Positions 24,523-35,867 of a stretch of DNA of 64,000 nucleotides are shown here, piece by piece. Position numbers and translations under genes: made by a program. The DNA lies in contig CAWZYM010000390.1 in assembly GCA_963966185.1 (NCBI GenBank), forward strand, positions 1 to 64,000. Reading direction: 5' to 3'. Source of the stretch: Rhabditoides inermis. Its lineage: Eukaryota; Nematoda; Chromadorea; Rhabditida; Rhabditidae. The notes beneath the pieces were generated by a model. That model searched no databases, was not told where the DNA came from, and was given only the letters and a program-made list of their open reading frames with translations. Position 1 is the first letter of the stretch, and each line of letters opens with the position of its first letter.

Positions 24523-25821
24523 ACCGTCTCTGTAAGAATCGAACACTTTTCGGGTTTGTGGATACTAGGAGCTATGCTGGCACATATAGGAGTTTTCGAA
24601 GGTCCTCTACAAAATGTATATGTTAGTTTTTGTCAAATATGCAAGTTAGGCTCATTAAGGGACCACTACCTCAAATCGGTCAATTTTCGCCAAAACATTT
24701 AAAATAGGTGCTTGTTCGATTCCTTGTTAGATTTTAAGAACTTTTTATTATGAAATATTTTTCGAAAAAAATATTTTGAAAAAAGTAATGACCCAAATTT
24801 TTTTTTGGAAATGTTCCGGTCCGAAAAAACAAAAAAGACTTACATCACCCTAAAGAGCGTTTTATGTTTAGTTTCCATGATTTTTATTCAAAAAATCGAT
24901 TGTACCGTCTTTCGCCATCTAGACGATTGAAAGTGGTCCAGACAGCCTAAATGCCGATATGTGCACTTTTATTGTTATTTCAACTGAGAAAAAACAAAAA
25001 CAGAGTCTACCATCAGAATCTACATTTTGTTTGCCTTGTGGACACATTTTCATGAAAATCGATTGCACCGTCTTTCGCCATCCAGACGATTGAAGGTGGT
25101 CTCTCTATCCTGACCACAGTTCGATTCAGTTTTGATCTTGTATCGTTGATATTACGGTCAAAACAACATCGTATATTAAAAAAAACTGAATCGTATATTG
25201 AAAAGACGGTCAAAGACGGTCAAGACGGTCAAAAAACTCGAAACCGAATCGAACTGTGCAACAGTGGTCAGGATAGAGAGACCACCTTCAATCGTCTGGA
25301 TGGCGAAAGACGGTGCAATCGATTTTCATGAAATAGTGTCCACAAGGCAAACAAAATGTGTAGATTATGATGGTAGACTCTGTTTTTGTTTTTTCTCAGT
25401 TGAAATAACAATAAAAGTGCACATATCGGCATTTAGGCTGACTGGACCACTTTCAATCGTCTACATGGCGAAAGACGGTACAATCGATTTTTTGAAAAAA
25501 AATCATGGAAACTAAACATAAAACGCTCTTCAAGGTGATGTAAGTCATTTTTGTTTTTTTTCGGACCGGAACATTTCCAAAAAAAAATTATAATAAAAAA
25601 TTCTTAAAATCTAACAAGGAATCGAACAAGCACCTATTTTAAGTGTTTTGGCTAAAAATTGACCGATTTGAGGTAGTGGTCTCTTAATGAGCCTAATTTG
25701 CATATTTGACAAAAAATAACATATACATCTTGTAGAGGACCTTCGAAAACTTCTATGTGCGCCAACACCTAGTATCCATAAGCCCGAAAAGTGTTCGATT
25801 CTTACAGAGACGGTGTGATAA

Positions 25822-25893
<72 letters not shown>

Positions 25894-25913
25894 AGATATA
25901 GATATAGATATAG

Positions 25914-25970
<57 letters not shown>

Positions 25971-28900
25971 TATACTTTATTCATAATTGAGTCAAGTGAC
26001 ATGAACAATGGGTTGACAATATAAAAAGCGCACAGTTTGAGACTAAACGACGTTTTGACTTCTTTACGATGACGTCCCGTCCGTTTGTACGCTCTGAACG
26101 CAGTCGAACCGAAAGGATAATCCCTCACCAGACACTGTGTTTATAACAGCATATGCGGTGAGAGACTATCCTGTCACTTCTATAGCTGGGTGAGAAAACC
26201 CGGCCGGTGAGATAGACACTACCCCTGTCCAACCGTCTTTCCCCGTCAACTAGCGAGCAAAGAACTCTACATAAAATCTATAGATGTGTTGGGTCTGTTA
26301 TATGAAGTTTGAATATCTTCTTATATCCAAAATCTTCGTATAATGCAGATTTCCGCAATATACTGTTTTCTGACACAGAGCTCGTTACCCCATACATATT
26401 TTGTGGAGGAAACATTTTGAACCTGTTTTTGAGGCTGGGAGACATTCTGACACACTCACGATGAACTAATCGAACCGCTTTCCCAACCTAAGGTACAATT
26501 CTGAGACATCGTTTTTTTTCCAGAAAGATGTTCTAATCTTGACCAAAAAGGGCCAAATGTATCTAATGTAATTGTCGAAAGTTTTTTTTTAAATACTTAT
26601 GTTGCCGCTCAACGCGGCCTGATGATAGTTTCTGACCATGTGTACGTTGAACCACGTGCTTTCGTTCTAAGTACCCGAATTTAAAACTTTTAGCGAGAAA
26701 TCAGTAGTAGTCCATTGTATCTTAAATGGTTTCTGGAGCCAAGAAAACTTCGCATTTCACGACGAAAAGAGTGTGTGTAACTAATAAGTACCGGAAATAC
26801 TAGGGGAAGGAACATGAACAGGAATTCTTACTTCAGCAGGGTCCAGGAAGTCGAATGGATCACGTCCCATTGAGAATACCTCCCAACCACAGACGCCGAA
26901 TGACCTTACACATACAACGCTTGCGGAAAAACGATAAGTAAGACATACCAGACATCGCTCTGCCGACTGAACACCCCATCTTGGAGAGCCTCCACAGCTG
27001 TCCATTTGATAGGCAGGCGCTCGCCTCGCTTTGAACCTAAACAAGGTGTAGAGATACAAATACATTCCGTCACACACCTTTCTTCGGATCGTTGTTCCAC
27101 ACAGAGAGGCCAAAGTCACTGACCATAATAGTACGACCAGCCTAGAAATTGTAAAGACGTGATTATATTTTAGTTATACCTTGAGCAAAACGTTCCTCGC
27201 AGCAAGATCGCGGTGTATGAGTGAGTAGCGAGAGAGAAAAGCCTATAAATGAATTTCGTGTGTATTTTCTTTTCTCCAAGAACTCACCATAGCATCGCTG
27301 ATCTGCCACATGAATGAGATGAGGTCCTTGAGGCAAACTTGCGTGTCCGAATGGGAATCGCACTGCGTCAGCGGCTGGGAAAAGACTGTTTTCAATTAGA
27401 AGAAAGACACTCACTCCTTGATGAAGCTGCTTCCCGGTGAGGAACGTCTTCAAATCACCGTGGTCGGCGTATTCCACCACCTAGGAACAGCATACATTAA
27501 AATGCTTGTTAGATTCCATACACTACTATGAAGTGAGTTTCAAGTTCTCCAGCGAGGCTCACCATGCATATGGGGGAGAAGTCGCTCACACATCCCAGCA
27601 GGTTCGCCACGTTCGGATGAGGCCCGATGGCCTGCATGCATTCTCATTCTGTTCTCACTGCCCACTGTACCTTCATGACTTCGATCTCATCGAGAAACGC
27701 GGTTCTCTTCCTTTCCTCATAGTGCAGTGGAAGCATCTTGATTGCCACCTGGAAGAGAAAGACCATTGAGAATTGAGTCATCCGTCATTCTCCACCACAC
27801 TCATTATCAACATTCAAGATCAAACTATTTTCTTATCTTATCAAACTATTTTCCTATCTATTTTCCTATCTTAATTTCGCAGCGGAGTTATTATGGAAGC
27901 CGGTGGAATTATTCTAACATCGATTCCCTAATTTTATCAATCAAAATATTCCCTTTTTCATTTATAATCAAACGCTTTAAAAAATAATGTTTTACTCACA
28001 GCACAGTTTTCGTACTGAAACGCGAAGAACGCAGTCTTGTGTATGTATTCGACTGGCGCGCGGCCAATCAGGGAACCTCTGAACACTGCTTTCATTTCGA
28101 ACTCAAATTTGACCATACTTGTACACAACTCCTCCCGTTCCCATGCCAATTCTGTCTCCGAGTATGAGCCTCTGTCTGTCCATCTGCCATGGATCGGCAG
28201 GGGTGGAGACAAGGGAGGAGACAGAGAGGACAGACGTCGTCGGGGTCGGCGAGTAGTAGCTGAGCAGAGCGAAGATGAACAACGCACAAGACACGTCCAC
28301 TCACGACTCGTACTCTGCGTCTTCCAGAATCCTCTTCTTCTCCACTCCTAGAGAAAGCGCCGCGTTTTCGCGAATCAACGCACCGTTTCTACAAAAAAAA
28401 CACATTAGGTATGTATTATGTGCTTTCGTTACTACCGTGAGTGGTATTTCCATAGTAGAACAACGAGAAAGGTTAGAGAACAGCATGAGAAAACAATGAT
28501 GAGCGAAATCCAGGTGGCGGACAGAGCTAAAATGAAGTTGACCATATCACCCTACATACAACCTTACTTCCATGAATGACAGTTGGCCGCATGATATGAC
28601 AGAGGCTCTGCGAGTTTTCTGATAGCTCAGCGAATGTATCGAACTGGAGGAGTTGCTTATTCGGTAGACTGAATGGTGATGTTGATAGTGTTGAGCGTTT
28701 TTTGAGTGTACCTTATTTTATCATGTAACGTGGCGTCTTCTTTGACAAGGATAATCTAAATGTTGATAATGAATACAACAATAATTACAAAGTTCTTACC
28801 GAGAAATCAACCGTACTGAGATTGTGCCGGATAACATTATCCGTTTCGAAGACCTGTGGAAACAAAGTAATAATGATTGAGAGAAATTGTGGGTGTTGAT

Positions 28901-31445
28901 GTGGCATACCTTGATAAATCTAGAAGAAATGAAGTCTGTGATTAGAAAGAGTGACGCATTCGGTTTGCCTTCGATACTACCCATCACGTGAAAGGCGCGC
29001 CGACCTGCATTCACTTCCTGCAAATCAGTTACCACATGCAGAGTTTGCTTTTTAAAAAACTACTTACCTCAATTGTCTCGTCTGGATGAGGCTGCCTCAG
29101 CAGATGGGTAACGCCGTCAATCAATTCATCCAGACAATCGCGACTACAATTAACAATGACAAAAAAAGGCGAAGTGTCCACTCACTTGTCACACCACGGT
29201 ATAGTTGTGTTGTGTGCATCGTGAATGATAGAAAACGGCTTCCTGTGAGACACGCAGTCAAGGGAGTTGCGCTTGAGATAGTCCTGGACAGATGAGTTGT
29301 CATTTTAGGATTCAGGAGTCGTATTACATACCGCTAGATGTTCCATATCCTCTTCATTTAAATAATTGGTGAATGAAAGGACAATCATGGTTTCCTCCGC
29401 TCCCACAGCAGGAGTGAATACAGTCGAAGTCTCCTCTTCTCCAGGCGTCGTGGAAGATTCAGTTATTGTTTGGGGTGTTGTGAATTGTGTGGCATTGAAC
29501 AGTTCATCTGCCACCACGGAGAGATTCCCGAAGTACTCAAGTGGATATATGTTGTTCATAGTAGTAATAGATGAGTAGTATCCATACACATCAGAGCTAT
29601 CGAGGGTGCTATTCTCCAACACGACTGCAGAGACAATCGTCATGTTCTATGAATAAACAAACATACAATCACACTTCAAACTTTGATACCTGTTTTCTGA
29701 CAGCTTCCGTAAAATAGAACGAGTTTATTACAAACTCTTCAGAAATAAAGTCACTGATAAGAAGCACGATGATCTAAAAGCTGGTTGCTGGTATAGGAAT
29801 TTTTTCTGAACGAACCGTTTTGTTCTTGGTTGGTCGTACAGCTTCGTTTCTCATGAATGTGAGTACATCTGGTGCAAATTCCAGATCATTCTTGTTGACA
29901 AGAGCTGTTTCAATCTGAATAACCACAGTACATCTATTGAAATATAGGTTTCCACCTGCGCAATAGAAATATTAGAACTGTCGAGTTCTTCCATACACTT
30001 TTCCACATTCCCCCAGTAACAGCTTGCGATCACGGTGCTCCTAGGACCTGTGTTGCATCAAATAGTGTGATATAAGACGTTTATTATACTGATCAAACAT
30101 ACGAAAAAGGTGATAATGTGTTACTGTGTCAACGTGTTATTGCTGCTGTACGACTGTGTGATTTGTGTTTCTTCTAGTTACTCACCAGTGATAACAATTC
30201 GTCCCGAGTCGCTCAGCATTTCATCTTTCGATAGAATGGAATCCATTGTGCGAACCACCTTCAATGAAACAAACAAATGATATATAATTTGACGGTGTGA
30301 CTCACGTGCGCATAGTTGTCTTCATGCAGGTTCTGACTGAAAGCGACAAAGACTCGCACGTCTGTGTGCCTACTGCGGCCTTTCGGAACTACAACTCAAT
30401 GGCACATACACTACATATACGTGTATATCACTTACTCAGAGTAGGCAAGACCGGACCGCATTCGCTAAGCACATAGCGATTCTCTTGCACCTCATATACG
30501 CTCACGCCGATCGCAGAAGTAGGGACTGAACATTATACAACGATATCGAATGCATGCCACTCACCCTTGCACATTGCATCCACTGTTCCATCCGCGAGCA
30601 ACACTGTTCTGTTGCGGACAAGGGTGGATAGTAGGTCTGGATAGTAGGCATCGATAGGAAGCTCAACGTGTCGCGGTTGGAGCAACACTGCCTTCACTCG
30701 CACATCCTAAAAACAAAAAGACTTTCTTATACTTGATATGTATGCAGGAAACTCACTTCGTAGAGTGCCCTTCTGGCGACGACGTTGCTGTTGTCCCTCA
30801 TCGCCACAACTCCGAAATCCGTGACAATGTAAAGGGATCTAAATACGCTCTGAGTCTTGGAAACGGCGAGGGCTTTGATTGTTCGGGGGAACATCGAATA
30901 TGAGTCAGTCTCGTTCATATGATCTGAATAGTAAAATTATTTTAACAGTAGTAGATTAAGCCATTAAACCTTTCTGTGTCACCGGCAAAAGCAATTCTGC
31001 TGGATTGATATGTAGAATGATCTGCGTGCAATCCCGTATATCACAGCACGTGAGAAACTCACCCGACCGAGGCTCAAACATATCTCAATGATTGAGTAGT
31101 CTACATGAGTTTACCAGTAGTATTTTGAGTCGAAACCCTAGCTGTCCAGCGTAGCAGTTTTCCAACTGATTGATCAACATGTATTTGATCTGAACATGTA
31201 TTGATAATCACTCTCATCACCTCATCTCACCTTCAGAAGGTCTCCATGTCTTGTTACTTCAGAAAGATACAAGAGAAATGTGGCGTCGAATGGGAAACAT
31301 CGTGCTGGTAAAAAGATTGTGAAATATAGTTTCAGCACAAAAAACCTTTGCATCTTGTCTGTAGCCGAGCCCTGTCGAATTTAATCGATTGGACAGTAGC
31401 AATCAGGAGAAGTAATGCGAGTATTAGAATGTGCGGTAAGCGCAT
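24138..31445 (-). CDS. receptor tyrosine kinase with VWA-like ectodomain
   Basis: The signal peptide [20 protein letters not shown] starts at 31445. A long ectodomain from many small exons includes von Willebrand A-like segments ([20 protein letters not shown], then [18 protein letters not shown]) and N-glycosylation sites. The membrane helix is [20 protein letters not shown] (exon 28436-28526). The kinase domain spans exons 28119-28259 (glycine loop [14 protein letters not shown]), 28000-28078, 27671-27748 (VAIKML lysine; FLDEIEVMK), 27563-27631, 27415-27480, 27288-27374, 27180-27242 ([10 protein letters not shown]), 27078-27141 (VSDFGLSVW), 26949-27036 ([11 protein letters not shown]), 26832-26904 ([20 protein letters not shown]), 24371-24432 ([13 protein letters not shown]) and 24138-24321 ([20 protein letters not shown]), stop 24138. 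All catalytic motifs are intact, so it should be active. Most introns are about 50 bases; the one before the last two exons is 2399 bases and holds a palindromic element. RTKs with VWA ectodomains are known in nematodes (from memory); ligand unknown. Confidence 0.85.
24449..24518. repeat. (TA)n microsatellite, left flank of the palindromic element
   Basis: A TA run interrupted by ACTTTATTCATA. The same interruption occurs at the far side (about 25970-25985), so the palindromic element seems to have landed inside one TA-rich tract. Confidence 0.85.
24519..25818. mobile_element. 1.3 kb palindromic (MITE-like) element inside a kinase-gene intron
   Basis: Two arms of about 640 bases are reverse complements meeting near 25170, so nearly the whole element can fold into one hairpin. 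Ends read TCACACCGTCTCTGTAAG and the complement, each next to TA. Within each arm a block of about 60 bases containing CACCGTCTTTCGCCATC is repeated (about 24895-24955 and 25058-25120 on the left). The centre holds short tandem copies of AAGACGGTC (about 25200-25233). No protein-coding frame of note. It lies wholly in the 2.4 kb intron of the receptor kinase gene. Confidence 0.85.
25819..25980. repeat. (TA)n and TAGATA microsatellite, right flank of the palindromic element
   Basis: TA run with a central (ATAGAT)n block, followed by ACTTTATTCATA as on the left side. Confidence 0.9.
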
Positions 31446-31735
31446 GAGTGACGGAAAAAGAGAGTGATTCTTCATTCACACCTTTCACCCTTATCTTCAC
31501 ACTTATCGCACCGGCAATTTGCAATCAAATAACAATCAAATAAACCAACTCGCGATCGGAATTGGAACACTTTCCAGCGGTTTGTGTCGGCGTAGAGAAA
31601 AATGACTGTTCAATGACGTTCATGCATGAAATCATCGGCGATAACAATACGTTTAACAATTGTTAATTGTTCTGTTCTTATCGCTCCATTCATTGTCAAT
31701 GAGAATGAAAATTTATTGATAATCAAAATCGTCAT
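31446..31735. other. spacer upstream of the receptor kinase gene
   Basis: Between the kinase-gene ATG and the stop of the small secreted gene on the same strand; presumably the kinase promoter. No motif recognised. Confidence 0.4.
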
Positions 31736-32200
31736 TCATCCCAGTCCTATAGCAGCTACTCCAGCGGCGGCAGCTGCGACTATCGCCCCGTCCACTACTT
31801 TCTTCGTCACCTTTTCAATATGTTTGCCTGTCTTCTGAAAATACACTGTATCACGAGTTCTACAGCGCTCCACTTGCTTTGACTGTCTTCTTGAACCACT
31901 TCCCGAATCCCCTCTTCCGCCTGATGTGAGAGTTGAAAGATCGCTCACTCGCCTCAATACGATGGTTGAAAAATGTCATATAAGTCTAGAATCTAGAGAA
32001 AAGCTTGAACTTCAATCATCACCTGTTGTTTCATAGGTAGTAGATCTTGGTGTGTGTGAATGATACCTTCCGCTCTGTGTGGGAAGCGGCGGCCTGACAT
32101 GATAGAAATCGTTTTCCGATCTCAATGTGTACAACTGACCGACAGCTGGCAGTGCCGAAACGAGAGTGGCAACAATGAGGAGAAGAACAACAAGACGCAT
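31736..32200 (-). CDS. small secreted protein, unknown function
   Basis: First exon 32023-32200 begins with a clear signal peptide (MRLVVLLLIVATLVSALP) and ends at a GTGATG donor. The second part, 31736-31947, encodes a Gly/Ser/Arg-rich stretch (STLTSGGRGDSGSGSRR), a Lys-rich helix (KTGKHIEKVTKKVVDGA) and an Ala/Gly hydrophobic end (IVAAAAAGVAAIGLG). A possible 39-base intron ending in TTTTCAG may remove part of the second exon. Total about 116-129 residues. The basic amphipathic segment followed by an Ala-rich tail suggests a membrane-active or antimicrobial-type peptide, but that is speculation. The acceptor of exon two is weak. Confidence 0.5.
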
Positions 32201-32382
32201 TGGCAGAGAGATAAAATGCAACATGCATCGACCACTTTTATACTAGATCAACACTTTTTTGGTCCCGACTCCTGACAAACATGGTCAGCTAGCGTTGGTT
32301 TATCTAAAAAGAACTCGCATCCTAGTAGATAGTGATGTTTACTCATGTGTGTGTATACCTGAACCTGACACTCTCCGTCATA

Positions 32383-32610
32383 TTACTGTTTTTGTAGTTG
32401 TGATTGAGCATAATAATCGTTGGGATATGGTGTAGTTGTAGTGAATGTAGTGCTATACATAGTCTTCCTTCGACTCCCTCCGCAGAGTATGTAATCTCTT
32501 GAATCTACCTTCTCCTTACCTATAAGTGCACATACTGCGTACACAAAATTTTCAGTAATCAAAAAAGGGTGATGCATGATTATTTCAAATAAACAAACAA
32601 ATAATCGCAT
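32383..32610 (-). CDS. candidate small protein with Thr-rich tail
   Basis: An open frame of 75 residues with a hydrophobic start (MRLFVCLFEIIMHHPFLITE) and a polar tail TTFTTTTPYPNDYYAQSQLQ. An acceptor-like TACGCAG inside suggests the 3' part may instead be the last exon of a longer gene whose other exons I could not find. No family recognised. Confidence 0.3.
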   Translation of the reverse strand: MRLFVCLFEIIMHHPFLITENFVYAVCALIGKEKVDSRDYILCGGSRRKTMYSTTFTTTTPYPNDYYAQSQLQKQ

Positions 32611-33587
32611 GAAACTTATTTTTGAAAAAAAAAACTGAAAACGTTTTTTCAAAGTTATTAAAAAAGGGAGAATTTACGGATATGGTAGATAAATGTTTAA
32701 GAAAAGTTTCTTCATTTCGATGATAACACTCATTTTTCATATATTTCAAGCATCATGAACTATGAACAACGAAGCAAAATTTAGTTTTTAGTTTGATGAT
32801 TAGTAAGTAAACAAGGAAGCATAATTTGTAATATTGCGCATCTTCATGTATTCAGCGCTGATAAGTTCAATCCGATTCATTAAATCAATACAATATATAA
32901 CATGAGGTTTTGCCATCTCTTAAATGTTCATTTTACTCAGTCTGCGAACTACGGTAGGAAACTACATAGCCCCGCCTATTCGCAGCGCCCACTTAATTAT
33001 TGTGGAAGAATGTAATATCAGTTGTGTACAGTTTCATAAAAGATGTCACTTCATAGCCCTCACAAATAAACATACGCGCGAGAGAAAAAAAAACACTCGA
33101 GTCAAACTTGACACGTAAGTACATAAAAATCACACAAAGTATAGTCAGACATTTTTCCATTCCAATGTCGTTTTCATCCATCGAATCGCCCTATGTGGCC
33201 TGATCATTTTCTCATTAATTGAACTCAAACAGATGAAATATAGTAACAAACTTCATGTGTGGTATGCGAACATAATATGGTCGAACACTATTGCTTGTCC
33301 ATAAACATGAAATCAAATATATTTCTATGTGACACATACAAAAGCTACACACTAGCAATATTGTAATTGTAGATAATTGTGGTTTGTTTAATTGAATCAT
33401 CCAATTCACTGTTTGTGTTTGGATTATGCTCCTACTTCAGCTATGTACTCATGTTGACTGGAGTGAATCACACGACATTTAATGTTGATAACCATTGTAA
33501 TGAAACGCGTCAACCCGCACGCTTATCTCAAAAGACCCAAACATATAAGACGCTCACTTGATTTGTGATAACCATCTCCATCTCGAC
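32611..33587. other. A/T-rich intergenic region
   Basis: Upstream of the glycine-rich gene. I find no supported exon, RNA gene or repeat here. Confidence 0.5.
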
Positions 33588-34079
33588 ATGCGCATTTGTC
33601 TCGTAGTCCTTCTCGCACTCATCATTGTCCTCGTATCCTCCAGAGCGACTGGAGGAGGCGGGAAAGGAGGAGGCGGCGGAAGAAGTGGAGGAGGAGCAGT
33701 AGGAGGTGGCAGCAAAGGCGGAGGGGCCGCGAAAGGAGGTGCAGGTCACAGTCACGGAAACGGACCTGCAGGACACGCTGGTTCCGGGAAAGGCCAGTCA
33801 AAAGGACTATCGGGTGGAAAGGGACCTGCAGGACCGGCGGGTCTCGGAAAGGGCCCGTCAAAGGGCCCGTCGGGTGGAAAGGGACCCGCAGGACCGGCGG
33901 GTCCCGGAAAGAGGCCGTCAAAGGACCCGTCGGGTGGAAAGGGACCTGCAGGACCGGCGGGTCCCGTAAAGGGCCCGTCAAAGGGCCCGTCGGGTGGAAA
34001 GGGACCTGCAGGACCTACCGGTCCAGGAAAGGGCCCATCAAAGGGTGCGCCGTCAGGTGAAAAGGTGGGAGAAAAATAG
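33588..34079 (+). CDS. secreted glycine-rich, collagen-like repeat protein
   Basis: A single-exon gene of 163 residues. MRICLVVLLALIIVLVSSRA is a signal peptide; an upstream in-frame ATG at 33558 would bury it. Then comes a Gly-rich block (about residues 22-58) with GGGGRSGG-type runs, and from about residue 62 a 20-residue repeat of the form KGPAGPAGxGKGPSKGPSGG, four to five copies, encoded by a near-identical 60-base unit. The GPAG triplets are collagen-like but not in an unbroken Gly-X-Y frame, so a triple helix is unlikely over the full length. Lys every few residues makes it very basic. It resembles structural or antimicrobial Gly-rich secreted proteins (inference). AATAAA signals follow at 34161 and 34173. 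Confidence 0.75.
   Translation: MRICLVVLLALIIVLVSSRATGGGGKGGGGGRSGGGAVGGGSKGGGAAKGGAGHSHGNGPAGHAGSGKGQSKGLSGGKGPAGPAGLGKGPSKGPSGGKGPAGPAGPGKRPSKDPSGGKGPAGPAGPVKGPSKGPSGGKGPAGPTGPGKGPSKGAPSGEKVGEK
33771..34050 (+). repeat. 60-base tandem coding repeat
   Basis: Consecutive 60-base units are almost identical (for example those starting at 33841, 33901 and 33961), differing by a few substitutions. They encode the 20-residue unit of the glycine-rich protein. The high identity implies recent expansion or gene conversion. Confidence 0.9.
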
Positions 34080-34591
34080 AACATTATATATGATTATCTT
34101 AATTTTTCAGCACGGTTGGAGTTTCGACGCTGGAATACATGCTTCCGTCGAACATCATTAAATAAACAAGGCAATAAAAGTTTATGGTTGAGTGTTAAAT
34201 CGTACAAACATTCTGACAATATATAGGTCATGCGTTTCTGATATGGGTATTGAGTTATAAGAAGAAAAATATTTTTTCAATATTGTTACTGCTACTTATA
34301 AATAATATAAAGTAATGCAACAATGGTGACTGAACCAATGACTGCTCAGGCGAAGACTGCTCGTGGGTGTAGTTTATATAAACATAAGTTATAAGTACAC
34401 GAAAAACAGCTTGCAAAAATCGTTAAAAATGAAAACTTTATCTCACAATATCCAATATCCTTATCAGTGCAATGGGGCAGTTTCGTTCACAAATAGTTGA
34501 CTAGGCACACTCATTTCTCGGCAATAAAAGACAACGGAGTGAATATGAAGTAATTAAATATAATACGCGAATACAGTAAATATTAGTGTGT
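34080..34591. other. 3' spacer between convergent genes
   Basis: Contains AATAAA at 34161-34166 and 34173-34178 for the glycine-rich gene and the 3' untranslated region of the giant gene on the other strand. Nothing else seen. Confidence 0.5.
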
Positions 34592-35793
34592 TTATTGATT
34601 GATGGGAGTGGCGCGAGGGTTCTCAATGCTGACGGTCTGGTTGCGATTCACCTCCTCTCCGTTTAACTGAAACACACTAATCGTTTGCACTACACATCTT
34701 CATTGCCACGTACCTGCTTCTCCTGCGTGACCTTGGTGACATGGAAGTAGTTTCCGGGCTCACTGCCCCTCGCTCGCACTACCAAATCGGCCGTTGACCT
34801 GAAACGCATGATGAAAGACCCTTGCATCTCTCCCTTCATCTTACCTGGCCTCTCCCGCCACGTTCTCGGCGAGGCAGGTGAACTGTCCGCTGTCAGCCAT
34901 CTCGACGGCAGATATGATGAGTGAGTGCACTCCGTTGCCCTCATCCACCACTCGCACTTCCTCGCAGTCGGGGATCTCCTCTCCGTCTCGCAGCCACGTC
35001 ACTGTCGGCGCCGGGTCTCCCGTCACTCGCACCGCCCATCGAAGCCTCTCCCCATCCTCCACCTCCTCACTAATCAGGCGCTGCACAAAGTCCGGCGCGA
35101 TCGTGCGGGCTGAAAAGAAAAGTCACTAGAATATGCGGTTCGCTACTCACGTCTAACCACGAGCTGCGCGCTGCTGGTGGCAACTCCGCTGGCGTTGCGT
35201 GCAGTGCACATGTACTTTCCGGCGTGCAGGGGCGAGCAGGAGGAGAAGTGGAGGGAGACGCGGCCGCCGATATTGCTGAACTGCACCCCCGACAGGCTGT
35301 TCCTGTCGATGGCCACCCCGTCCCTGGTCCACTCGACAGCCGGCGCGGGCCATCCGGTGACGACCCCCTCGAAGTGGGCTCCGTCCGCCTCGGCTGCGAC
35401 GGCGGAGACAAGTGTCTGGGTGAAGTGGGGCGGGTGTCCGCCGGTGGATCGAGTGAGGCTGCTGTCGTGCTGGGTTGAGTGCTGGCTGCCCTGCATCTGC
35501 TTCTTGGCGGGAGGCGGGGTGACCAGCCGAGACTCGGCGTGCTTCTGCGGCCGGCGCTGCTCATACGAGAACATACCGAACTCCTCCTCCACCTCAACAA
35601 CAACCATGTTTCACAGTATCTTCGATTTCTTGACCAACCTTCTGGTGTTCGAGAGTGCCGGCTTTCCGCTGCTGGATAATGTGATCCATGACGTCATCCT
35701 GCTGCATCTTCGTCACCTCCTCGCGACTGCAAATATATGTTAAAGTGGGAAAACATGAGAGTGAAAAGAGAGAGAGAGAGAGAGTGAAAAAAT

Positions 35794-35867
<74 letters not shown>

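Noticed and set aside
25802..26128. Tyr/Ile-rich 108-residue frame
   Set aside because: It is a TA microsatellite read as codons.
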